Positions 35,851-47,100 of a stretch of DNA of 64,000 nucleotides are shown here, one piece after another. Every line of letters starts with the position of its first letter. The stretch's first letter is position 1. The notes below the pieces were generated by a model. That model worked only from the letters and a program-made list of their open reading frames with translations, was not told where the DNA came from and searched no databases. Position numbers and translations under genes: made by a program. The stretch comes from Rhizophagus irregularis (taxonomy: Eukaryota; Glomeromycota; Glomeromycetes; Glomerales; Glomeraceae), in assembly GCF_026210795.1 (NCBI RefSeq), contig NC_089452.1, positions 2,976,001 through 3,040,000 of the forward strand, given 5' to 3'.

Positions 35851-37598
35851 TTATTTGTTATTGTTTAAAGAAGTATGATAAGCCCAGTTTAAGAAACGTA
35901 ACATAGCAATCATAGAATAATGTGTACGTGGTGATGATACAAAATGATATCCATGATGTGCTCCCTAAATTGAGACAGTACCCGCGAAAATAAAAAAACA
36001 ATCAATTATCGGTCCCAGAAATAATAAATTACAAATAAATTTACTTACCGGAAGTTCTATTGAAACAAGTTTAGAGTTAGGTGCACTATTACGAAATGTT
36101 TTTACAAATTCTCTACAACTCTTTATATTTATTAATTGGTCATTATCTCCACTACACAAAAAGAAATATTTTTTTTTTAAAAAAAATTCTTTGTCCAACC
36201 TATCCATTTAAAAATATACTTACTGAATTATCAAAAAAGGTACAAATTCTTCATTAAGATTACCCTTTCTTTCTACTAAAACTTCAGGAGAAGCATTCTC
36301 TAACATTTCCCGAATACTATCCTCGCTCATATTACTGGGATTTTTACCACAAATTTCCAATGAAAACCATTCAGGGTTAAAAGCTTTATGTTTATTTGTA
36401 ACATCATAAATACCATTAATACCAACACAAGCTTGTACTTTAGTATCAATTTGTTCAAATCCTGGTTGATAAAGTTTATCATTAGCAGTAAGAGCCATCA
36501 AAGCAGCCAAATGACCGCCAGCTGAATCACCCGATACAGCAACAAAATTTGGATCTCCTCCATACGAAACAATATTTTTTTTAATCCACCTTAATGCTCT
36601 TTTACAATCTATTAAACAAGCGGGATAAGGATTTTTTGGTGCTAAACGATAATTAATTGAACATACTATCCAATTATTACTTGATAAATACCATGGTTGA
36701 GGAAATGGTATTAATTTATCCATTGACATCCAATTACCACCATGTATAAATAACATTACTGGAAGTGGATCTTTTTTTTGTGAATATTTTGGTATATAAA
36801 TATCTAATTTTAAGTAAAATTCATTTTCTTTACCAACTTGTCGTAATTCTTCTTGTGTTCCATATGTAACTTTTGATATACATACGTAAAGGGATTAAAA
36901 GAAAGTTAGATTAATTTAATTCTTTATAATTATGAAAATAGTCCTTTTTTTTAAAAAAAAAAAATTATACTCACTATCTCTGAATACTTTTATGTTTAAT
37001 GGGATGTGTAGTGGCGGCATAACACAAAGCCAAAATTTCGATCTAAGGTTCGATCACGCTTATTATTAAAAAGATACATTTTTAAAAGTAATTTCTAAAA
37101 AAATTACTTACGATGTGATACTAGGTAATTCGGGACCGTACCGTTCGAATTCACGAGTTTGATCGAGTATAATTTGACGAGTTTTATAATTATTATAAAA
37201 ATTATATAATAATATTGACATAGTGAATATATCCAAGATGAGCATAAACACTTGTATTAACGATGATTTTACTATTTTGATCGAAGGAAGGAAAGGAGAA
37301 TTTTTAAAAAGTTAGGTATTAAAAAAAAAATAATATATATAATTATTATATGCTTTTATGTACCAATTGGAATGGAGAACCAAACATCCATAATAGCGAT
37401 AGCAAACCACATCCAAACTTTAAATAAGATAACATACAAAGGGAACTCAGTAAAAATAGTTCCAATTGTAGTTGTAATACAAGCAGACCAAAAATTCCGA
37501 GTTTTAGGAGGCCATTGAGCCAAGTCAGTAAGGAACGCTAATAAAGAATTTATTAAAATATAAGTTGTCCACACACTAAATTTCAATAATGATGACAT
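35851..37598 (-). CDS. Membrane-anchored alpha/beta hydrolase (esterase), about 441 aa
   Basis: Six exons in consistent phase: 37598-37364, 37271-37112, 37042-36975, 36869-36224, 36151-36049 and 35964-35851. The first two exons encode several hydrophobic segments (WTTYILINSLLAFLTDL, FPLYVILFKVWMWFAIAIM, VFMLILDIFTMSILLY). The catalytic domain has HGGNW (about 198-202), YRLAP, the elbow GDSAGGH with Ser near 271, the acid-site motif GDNDQLI and the His in GAHHGYHF. It therefore has a full Ser-Asp-His triad of the HSL/BD-FAE type. An N-terminal membrane anchor plus such a domain suggests an ER-facing esterase or deacylase. Distinct from the hydrolase at 8597-10606: different layout and no basic insert. 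Confidence 0.85.
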
Positions 37599-38478
37599 AT
37601 TGAAAATCTAGTTTATAAAGTAACGTCCTTAGAAGTTTGGTTAATTTATAAAGAATGAAATTTTTTTTTTGTTTAAAAAAATGTTAATCAAAATAACAGA
37701 AACCACATGGAAAATTCATCCAAATGATCTAAAACAAACATTATGAAATTTCAACATGGTTTTCATAAATAATTTCTTTCAAACATGTGAAAATTTAATT
37801 CAAATATCTTATACATATTAAGTAATTTAAAACTAAAAAAAAATGATCCTTAGATTACATAATAAACTCTAAATAATTATTTTTATTATATTAGGGAATT
37901 ATTGAAATTTTATGCGATCAATCAATTTATCTGTAATATTTGTAAACAATGCAACAAAATCACATTTTTTTTTTTTATCTTAGATCGATTAGATGATGAA
38001 TTACTATATATATGCATTTCATTTTTTTTTTATTAAGGATTTTAGGACCCCTTAAAAATGTCAAAAGGCAAATGAGCAAATAAATAACTACTTTATTTCC
38101 TTTAAATGTCTATGAATGTGATAATGTAATTATGTAATTCAATACAAAAAAAAAAAATTAAAATTACATATTTCATTAGGATATTAGACTTTTTTGTCCT
38201 AATTTCCATTTATGTTAGTATTTAGTAACTCTTCGAATTCCCTAGTTCTATTTTTTGTTAAATTATAAATTTCATATCTTAAGGCACTATAATTTTTATC
38301 TACCTCATTATTACCGTGGATGTGACACGATGTGGTAAAATATTATCTCGTGACTGTGAATTTTATGTTAAAATGACCAATTATATGGAGTCACGCGGGG
38401 TGGAAAAATGACGGTGACACTAGGAAGATGTGTATAAAAATGTAATTTTTTTGAAAAAAATTTCTTTTTGAATAAAAA
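37599..38478. promoter_or_regulatory. Divergent region between hydrolase and SPOUT genes
   Basis: About 880 bases, AT-rich with poly-T runs. The last 200 bases before the SPOUT start are less AT-rich and contain a TCACGCGGGGTGG word near 38391. No gene seen. Confidence 0.4.
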
Positions 38479-40141
38479 ATGGCTGAACACAAACGGAAAA
38501 AGGTAATAAAATAAATTCAGACTTGTTTTTTTTATTTATCTTTGACTTATCGTTTCATTTTTTGTTAATACTAAATATAGAACTCACAAAATATTAAGCA
38601 TACTAAACAAAAAAAAATTCGGTCAAATACGAAAAAATTATATACTGTTAGTATTGCGCTTCCAGGTTCTATAATAGATAATGCTCAATCGATTGAATTA
38701 AAAACTTATTTGGCAGGACAGGTAACGTTATTGACTCCTCGAAGTTGATTATGTTAATTTAATATCTAAAAAAGAATTTTTTATTTTTTTTTATTTGTTA
38801 AAAGTTGGCCCGATCATTTGCCATCTTTAATGTAGATGAAATAGTAATATTCAATGAATTAGGAATGCAAAAAAGTTCTCAATCTCAAATTGATTCGCAC
38901 ACAAAAAATAAACGAGAAGAAGGAATATCTTCAGATCCAAATGTATTTTTGGCTAGAATATTGCAATATTTAGAAACACCTCAGTTAGTAACATTTTTTT
39001 TTTTTGTAAAAAATATCTTGAATTCTAATTAATCTTTTTCTTAGATATTTGCGGAAAGAACTTTTTCCCGTACACCAAGATCTTACATACGCGGGTACGT
39101 AAATGGTAATGTTCTTACAAAAATTGTAAATTAACTTTTTTCTTTATAATAGGGTTATTGAATCCATTAGATTGTCCTCATCATGTTCGTAAAGAAGAAA
39201 AAAGCCCATTTCGTGAAGGAGTTATAATCAACAAAAAATCAGGTGGTGAAACATCCTTAGTAAATGCTGGACTCTCTAAGGCAATTATACTTTTAAAATC
39301 AAACATTGTTATTATCTAGAATTACTGACGCTTTTTTTTTGTAAATTTAGCATGTAATAATCGATAAATCAATTAAACCAGGTGTACGTGTAACTTTAGA
39401 TATGGGAAATTATGAAACATCAAAAAACGGTAATAATTACTTTGCATCTTATCTAGTTTATTTCTACACAATTAATTGAACAATTCTTCCTTTTAGATAA
39501 TCAATATATAGAAGCTAAAGTCATATCACCAAAAGTCCCAAAACAACATGGGCTGTATTGGGGTTATAATATTAGAATAGCAGATTCTATATCAAAAGTG
39601 TTTACTGAATGTTCTTATCCTGTAAGGAACAAAGAAATTGCTAACATTCAAAATTTTTAATTAGTTAATTAAATATTAAACTCTTTTCAAAGGATGGTTA
39701 TGATGTAGCTATAGGAACATCTGAACGCGGAAAAGTTGTTGATGATATAATAGACGATTTGCCGGAATTTAAGTAAAAAATAATTCAAAAACAATTGTCA
39801 TGGAATTATTATTATTTGAAAAAGGATTAACACGCTCTTGATTTATTTCTTTAGTCATTTGCTGATCGTTTTTGGCGGACTAGGAGGTATAGAAGCGGCA
39901 ATCGACGTTGATGAAGATTTAAAATGTAGTGGTGAAGAAGCTGATGCATTATTTGATTTGTGGGTAAATACTTGTCCTAATCAAGGAAGTAGAACGATAA
40001 GAACAGAAGTAAGGATAATTTAAAAATTTTTTGCAAAAAGATTATAGATTGGTTGATTACATTTCTTTTTAGGAAGCCGTGTTGATCACAATGTCAGCCT
40101 TAAGGGTTGCTATTAATATAAAAGGTAGAAAAGAAAATTAA
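38479..40141 (+). CDS. SPOUT1/C9orf114-type RNA methyltransferase, about 342 aa
   Basis: Ten exons with consistent phase: 38479-38502, 38581-38721, 38805-38983, 39045-39094, 39153-39280, 39351-39429, 39497-39621, 39693-39772, 39855-40008 and 40073-40141. The family (Pfam Methyltrn_RNA_3, alpha/beta-knot) is recognised from VSIALPGSIIDNAQS, ELKTYLAGQ.ARSFAIFNVDEI, YLRKELFPVHQDL, GLLNPLDCPHH, PFREGV, GYDVAIGTSERG, and HLLIVFGGLGGIE with TCPNQGSRTIRTEEAVL. The last two carry the SAM-binding knot. Animal SPOUT1 (CENP-32) is linked to RNA methylation and spindle function. The N-terminus is basic (KRKK, TKQKK). The intron after 39280 starts with GC instead of GT, and intron 3 uses GTTAGT. Confidence 0.88.
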
Positions 40142-40424
40142 TGCATTTATAACGATTTATCATGTTATTAAAAAGATTTATGAGATGATTCAAATGATAT
40201 AAAATCATCAAATTTTAATCACTAGTTAATATTTATTGTAAACTAACTAAATTCATAATTTTTTTAATTAAAAATGCATAGAATTTACCTTATATATTTT
40301 TAAATGAAATGATTTTATCTTATATTATCAGTTACATAAAAAATTATTTTAATTTGAAGAAATCTTATCTAAATGGACCTGGCAATCAAAGATTATATTT
40401 TTCCAATAAGCCCGCACCAATTCA

Positions 40425-40673
40425 ATTTTTCGTTTAACATACCCCCCCCTCCTGTTTTGGATTTTTTATGTAAAAAAAATACATGTAATTTAGGCCGGAA
40501 TTAGACAAATCTTAAGTTCTTAGCCGGAATTATCATCCAAAATTTTTGCTCACTCTTTTGGTCAAAATTTTGGCCAAAATTAATGGTAATTCTGGCCATG
40601 TATTTTATTTTATGTATTATTTTTTGTCCAGATTGGGACCCTCTATATTATGTTAAACAAAAAATTGGCTTGG
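40425..40673. mobile_element. Foldback element, about 249 bp
   Basis: Left end CCAATTCAATTTTTCGTTTAACATA and the right end TATGTTAAACAAAAAATTGGCTTGG are imperfect inverted repeats; partial complementarity continues inward (GGCCGGAATTA / ATTCTGGCC). A target-site duplication could not be read. No coding capacity. Confidence 0.55.
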
Positions 40674-41082
40674 AGCAGTCTAAGTGAATAGCTTGTATAA
40701 TTTATTATATGTATACATCACATTTTTACTAGTAAAAATAATAAAAAAAAAATAAGCAAATTAAATGGATTTTTTTTTTAACCTTAAACTATAATCAGAT
40801 AGGTTTTTAATAAAAGTATTGCTAAATATTACAGCTGGATACTGGATGATTGTCAACTTACTGGAATTAGAGTAGAATTTAAGTAGAATCAAAAATAGCA
40901 TGAAATTTCGCCATTAATATTTGTTACATTTTGAAGATGTGAAAATCATCTGCAATGAGATTTAGCAATGCCCTTTTAATAAAGTTGAAAAATTTTATTT
41001 GGAATTTACTTAATAAAGATTTTATATATTTATATAAAAATCCACTTTTATATATATAAAACTTAAAGGCAATTTCTATTTG

Positions 41083-41453
41083 TACACGGGGTGTTTGAAC
41101 CCGGGTCATGTGATTATTGCCATTTTGGCTAATAGCATAAACTTCAAAATTAGTAGATAAATGGATTTTTGCCTGCTCTACAAGTTTACCTAAGGCATCA
41201 AAGGTGCTTTTGAATGTCAGTTTTGACTTTACCTATGAATAATTGATTTTGCCGATCACTCTTAAAAAATTTAGGAAATGATCGGCAAAGACAGTTTTCA
41301 TATATAAGTCAAAAACGGCATTCAAAACCCCCATTGATGCCTTAAGTAAATTTGCAGAGCAGTCAAAAATACATTATATTACATAGAAAAAGTAAAGGGT
41401 GTGACATTGGTGTCATTATATTTCACATGACCCGTGTTCAAACACCCCGTGTA
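41083..41453. mobile_element. Foldback element with CACGGGGTGTTTGAAC ends and TA flanks, 367 bp
   Basis: Element 41085-41451 begins CACGGGGTGTTTGAACCCGG and ends with the complement CCGTGTTCAAACACCCCGTG. It is flanked by TA on both sides (41083-41084, 41452-41453). The two halves match inversely through most of their length: the left CTCTACAAGTTTACCTAAGG pairs with CTTAAGTAAATTTGCAGAGC, and GCCGATCA pairs with TGATCGGC at the centre. A TA duplication suggests a Tc1/mariner-type non-autonomous element. Confidence 0.75.
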
Positions 41454-41759
41454 AACTTTGAAATTTTCAAACTTAAATTTCATTATTATTCCAAAAAAAA
41501 ATATTTTTTATACTAATTATTTAATTCTAACTAGAATTAAATTATATAATTTAATAAAAAAAATCCCAAAAAAAATTTTGCCAAATAAGAGGAATTTTTG
41601 AACTAAGATTTATATAAGTTTAAAAGTTATAAAATAAGTATATTTTAGCCTACTCTTTAAGTTTACTTAAAGAGTAAAAGTGGATTTTAAATAGTATTTT
41701 AACTTTACTTAATAAATAAACAAATTTTATTGATTATATCTAAAAAACCTTATTTGATA

Positions 41760-41952
41760 GTCTAGGTTATACATGCCACCCAAATTATTTTGAACTGCCG
41801 TAATTATAAGTAAAATCCCAAATTCAATTATGGCATCCCAAATTATTTTGGCACTTTACATAGTAAATTATATATAAACCGAATGAATTATGGCATCCCA
41901 AATTATAATTATGGCATCCCAAAATAATTTGGGCAGCATGTATAGTTTAGGT
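41760..41952. mobile_element. MITE copy 1 (TATACATGC ends), 177 bp, 8-bp TSD
   Basis: Element 41768-41944 has ends TATACATGCCACCCAAATTA and, inverted, TAATTTGGGCAGCATGTATA. The flanks are GTCTAGGT (41760-41767) and GTTTAGGT (41945-41952), an 8-bp duplication with one mismatch. It is the same family as the element at 42111-42246 but in the opposite orientation. It carries two extra segments of about 20 bases built on ATTATGGCATCCCAAATTA. Confidence 0.8.
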
Positions 41953-42102
41953 AAATTTGCAAAGCAAACAAAAATACATTTATTATAAATAATTTGGAAG
42001 GTTATATATGTGATAAAAAGTTTTATTTAGAAAAAAAAATTTTTTAAAAGTTATATAATTGAAAAATGATATTCAAACCTATTTTTGATATTTTAAATAA
42101 AC

Positions 42103-42254
42103 TTGTAGAATATACATGCTGCCCAAATTATTTTGGGATGCCATAATTCATTCGGTTTATATATAATTTACTATGTAAAGTGCCAAAATAATTTGGAATT
42201 TTACTTATAATTACGGCAGTCCAAAATAATTTGGGTGGCATGTATATTGTAGAA
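42103..42254. mobile_element. MITE copy 2 (TATACATGC ends), 136 bp, 8-bp TSD
   Basis: Element 42111-42246 has ends TATACATGCTGCCCAAATTA and, inverted, AATTTGGGTGGCATGTATA. The flanking 8-bp duplication is perfect: TTGTAGAA at 42103-42110 and 42247-42254. It is close to an exact reverse complement of copy 1 after removal of two short insertions. It sits inside the AAACTTGTAGAACAGG word of a host repeat. Confidence 0.88.
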
Positions 42255-43394
42255 CAGGTAAAAATACATATATTATATATAAAATATAGAAGAGCATAGT
42301 AAACATGTAATGTATAGTTGGCTATGTATGCAGGATATAGTTAAATAAGGACCCTAAACAATTATAATCAAAGTCATATCCCCTATATTAAGAATTTTTA
42401 AAAATTTATTATTGCCATCTTGAATTTATTTTAAAACTGAGATATAAATGTAAAATTTTAATAAAATAGTTGCCTTCCTACTATTTATAATTTTGTAATT
42501 TAAAAAGTAATATTTAATAATATAGTTTTTTATTTTTTTTTGAATATTTCTATGTATACTGAAAGTGAAAAAGTGTATATTTTTTTGCCAAATTTTGCCT
42601 TATTACGCAATTTTTCTTTAAAAGAACCATTTTTTTCTATATTATTTTATAATATTAATTTAATAAAATTATAAGATAAATTATGTATAAAGTTTAAATA
42701 TAATTGGATATGACTTCAACTATAATTATCTGGGATCCTGTTAAACATCACATATAAAAGAATCACGTAATCATACATAATACAAAATAGAATGGTTTAG
42801 GTCTTTTCTTATTTAGTAATAAATAATGTAGATTTGTATAGAATACGTGTAAAATTTTGCATACCTTACATACAGTGTTTATTTTTTACTATGCAGCATG
42901 TGTGCAGCGCATATAATCAGAATTTTGCACACATCTTTTTTAAAAAGGATGTGTAACATACATACAAAAAATTTTGAAATATCCTTATATGATTGGACGC
43001 ATATGTATTACAGTACTTATTATAGTAGTATAGTCATATTAATTTATCATACAGTAAAACTCAATTAATTATACACCATCTGCACAGTAACTTTTTATCA
43101 AAAAATTAACACTATCTACATATATAAGTATCCATACACTACATATTATCATAACATCTGAATTTGAGTATTATACAAGGATCCTGCCTATTACTAATAA
43201 ATATTACTATAGAAAATTTTAATTTTTATATGAAATCTATTAGTTAATTAACTAAAAAGAAAAAAAATCATAATAATATAATATAAAATTTTCTTTTATA
43301 GAAGTTGTCTAAAGCAAGAGCAACAGTATAATTTTAATTAGATTAATTTTTTATAAGATTAATATAAATTTTAAAATCATAAAATAAGCATATT

Positions 43395-43590
43395 TTAGGA
43401 AAAAAAGTGGATTTTGAATATTGTTTTTGATTTTACATATGAATAAACAAAACTTTGCCAATCGCCCAATCATATCTAAAAATGAATAATGAAAATGAAA
43501 AAAGTAAAAACAGGATTTAAAACCCTACTCTGTGCTCTAAGTAAACTTACAAAGCAGGCAAAAATGCATTTAGTATATATATTGGTTATA
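43395..43590. repeat. Degenerate copy of the host/foldback repeat
   Basis: The words AGTGGATTTTGAAT..TTTTTGATTTTAC, TTTGCCAATCG, GATTTAAAACCCTACTC and CTAAGTAAACTTACAAAGCA occur in the same order as in the centre of the 41085-41451 element. This indicates a diverged, partial family member. Confidence 0.5.
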
Positions 43591-44135
43591 TATATGGTAA
43601 AAAGATTTATTTATAAAAAACAATTTTTTTTAAAATCACATAATTTGCCCTTACTGATAAATGGAATTTTATCATACAAAATACATTTATCTTTATTTAT
43701 TTTTAAAAAAATATTTTTATTATAAATCCTATTACAAAAAATTCATTAATAAAATAGTTATTAAATCATAAAAAAATGGTATTTGTAAAAAAAAAAATTC
43801 AAATATATACATATAAATAAATTTAACTAAACAAATATAATAAAAAAAAGTCTACAAAAAAAAATTTGATGTAAAATTTTTTTGTTTAAAAGTAAATAAT
43901 TAAATAAAATAGTAATTATTATTTTTTTCATAAAACTAAATTTGTTAAAAATAAAAAATAAAAAAAATCTTATTTAACAAACTATATTTTTTATGAAAAA
44001 TAATAATAATAAATATATCATAATTATTATTTTTTTTTTACAATTATATATATATTATTTTTTTTTATTTTATATAATTTAAATATTTAAGTACGTCCAG
44101 GTATTGAAATATATTCCTATAAATTATAAATTTAA

Positions 44136-47100
44136 TTAATATTTAAATAAGTAAAAATGGAAAAAAGTGTAAATATAATAATTTACTTTAAAATGAAAAT
44201 TAGGATTTTCTTGTGCAAAAGGATGCTGTAAAAGTTGTTCTGCGGTTGGCCGATTATTTGGTTCTCTTTAATAAATATAAATGATTAAATATTATTAATA
44301 AATAAATTATTATTAACATAAATTTTAAACTTACATTATAAAGCATTGATCTAAAAAGTTTCTAGCATCAGATGACATTATAATGTCTTCTCTTATTGGT
44401 GGTGCTTTTTTCTCACTTCCAAGCTATAAATTATATTAATTACAATATTAAATTGGAAAAAAAATCAATAAATTTAATATTTTTAATAATATACTAACTT
44501 TAAACATAGCAGCAAGATCTGTTAAATTATTCCAAGGTCTTTCACCAGCAAACATTTCAAGTACAACACAACCAAGACTCCTACAAATACAAGAATATTA
44601 AAAACATTATATAATTTCATTTTATATGTAATAATATTAAATAATACAAAAACTTCACCATATATCAACTTTAGCACTATATCCTTTAGTAGAATTAAAT
44701 ACTTCTGGTGCCATCCAAAAGATAGTACCTTGCAATGACATATTTGAACTATGATCATAAGCAAGATGCTCTAATTAAAAAGTTAAAAGTAAATAAGTAA
44801 ATTTATAAATAGGAAACTCCTATATTTTTTTTAAAGTTAATAAATAGGATACTCATGTATATTTTTTTTATAAAAAAAAATTTAAACTAATACTTATACT
44901 TTTTTTTTTTAAAAAAAAAATAAAAATACATACCACTCTTTTTTGATATTCCAAAATCAGAAATCTTGCAATATCCTTCTTCATCAACAAGTATATTATC
45001 TGCTTTAATATCCTAATAAATAAAGGAGAATTAAATATACTAAATTCATATATTATAAACCAATAAGATAAAAATGACATTTACTCTGTGTAATATTCCT
45101 CTATTATGTAAGTATTGCAATCCTAATAAAATCTGCCGTGTGAATGACCTTACAACAGGTTCTTTAAATGCGCCATAAATCCTCAGACAGGTACCAATAG
45201 ATCCGCCATTAACATATTCAAGAAAGATATTAATGGCTTCGTCAGTTTTTTCAAACCCTATGAATTAAATCATAAAGTTAAATACTTGTTATGCATACAA
45301 AATAAAAATAAACACAATGATATACGACTAACCAATATATTGGACAATATGTTCATGATCTAGATCTTTCAGAATTTCCATTTCATCAGTGAAAGATTTG
45401 ACCTTTATTTATTATAAAAAAATTAAATAAGAGTATTATAAATTGATGTAGCAATAGCTTTTTATAAATTATATACCAAATTTTGTTGTCTTTCGTTCAA
45501 CCGGTCCGATTTTGTCTTTGGCAATTCAATTTGTTTAACTGCCATTATTTCGGATGAATTCACATTCATAGCAAGGAACACTTTCCCAAAAGTTCCTTTA
45601 CCAATTAGTTCACCTTTTGCCCATGATATTACGGCTTTTTTTTAAAAATAAATAAATAATGAATAAATTAATAGTTAAAATATATCAACAAAACTCGATA
45701 AAAATTATTATATAAAGATACGAACGTTCTCTTTCTGTGGAAACACATTCTCCAGGAGGAACTTCTGGAGGACAGGGTTTTTTATGTGAAGGAACAAGAA
45801 CAATTTTTTTATCCCATAATTTAGTAGTAGGTTTTCTAGTTAGCTTTTGTGGCACTCTGATTGCATCACTAAAAGCTTCAATTGCACTAACAACTCCAAC
45901 TGCTAGCTTTTTGGTTCTTTCTTTTCTTTCTTTCTTTTCACGTTGTTCGCGTTCATGTGCTTCACGAGCAGCAGCGCGGATAGATTTTCCTCTTTGAATT
46001 TTCCCTCCAGTTTTTACTGTAGGCGCGCTTGGTGATTCCTCGTTTATATTTGGTTGTTGGACAGAATCTACAATAGGTTTATCAAGATCATGACCCGGAA
46101 AATATTGTTCTAATTGTTCAAACAAATCTTCAGCCGTAGGACGGACTACCCATGATTCGGTAACACCTCTACGCAGTGATACTGTACGTGCTAAACCGTT
46201 TTTTGGTTTTTGTGTTGGGGATGCACTTTTATTATTTGATTGGATTCCTTCAGACGGAGATATTGAATTACTATTTCCTGTTTCATTTATGACATCATTA
46301 GATTTCATACTTTCTACATCACGCTCTTTATTATCATTATCATTAATATTATCAGGAAGATTATTATTTCGATTATCTGAGCTAAAACTTTTAGTTAAAT
46401 CTGTAGTTTCATCATTACGCATAATGAGAGAATTTGTTGATTGTCCACTATTTGGTGGTGATTTTTGGTTTTGAGGTCGAGGATCTTCTGCTGCTGCTGC
46501 TACTTCTTTATTCTTCTCTTCAGAATTCGATTCACTTGAAATTGGCTCTTGGGCCCAAAAATCTTCATCACCTTCACTATCCTCTGACGTATAACTTAAA
46601 GACTTAGGTGGTATAGGCACATTTTCATCATCTTCAATACTAGTCTTATCAAGAGATTTTCTTAATGGATCAATAGAATTTATTAAACTAGAAGTACGAG
46701 GAGGAAGCTCATCATTAATATGTGACAAATTATCGGTTTGTGAAGGTTTTGAGGATTCTTTCCAAGAAGATCCTTCATTTGAAGTATTTTTATCTTTAAA
46801 TGATTCTGCTGTTTCAGCCCAAAGAGAATCCTCATCATTAAAAGAAGAAATTGCGTTTTGGGTAGAAGGTTTAGGTTCTTCAGCCCAAAATGATTCTTCT
46901 TCCTTTTTTGATTGAGATGATAATGTAATTTTTGGCCATAATGGGGGTTCATCATCATCATCTGGAAACAGAGCCTTAGTAGACCCTTGAACTATATGTC
47001 GATTAAACTCTTTTCCCGGTTGTGAAAATAATTGAGGTTCCCTTAAGGGAAGATCAGGCTCGGATACCATCGCATGTATAGGACGCTGATAATGTTCTGA

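Larger units (their letters stand above)
40142..44135. other. 4 kb gene-free, element-rich region
   Basis: No protein gene supported. It contains the foldback elements and MITEs listed separately (40425-40673, 41085-41451, 41760-41952, 42103-42254). A related host repeat occurs near 41640-41970, 42090-42270 and 43395-43585. The rest is AT-rich low-complexity DNA with long A and T runs (43740-44100). A frame at 43489-43725 is inside repeat sequence and is not called. Confidence 0.5.

Noticed and set aside
38984-39044. Non-canonical AT-AC or shifted intron in the SPOUT gene
   Set aside because: A GTTAGT donor at 38984 gives canonical GT-AG and the expected QYLRK junction.
41090-41110. tRNA-like GGTTCAAAC in the foldback end
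   Set aside because: As a tRNA gene: no acceptor stem or anticodon arm. Kept only as a note on the element.
43489-43725. 78-codon frame on the plus strand
   Set aside because: Lies in a degenerate copy of the foldback host repeat.
46683-46961. Met/His-rich frame within the MAPKKK linker
   Set aside because: Alternate-frame shadow of the coding linker.
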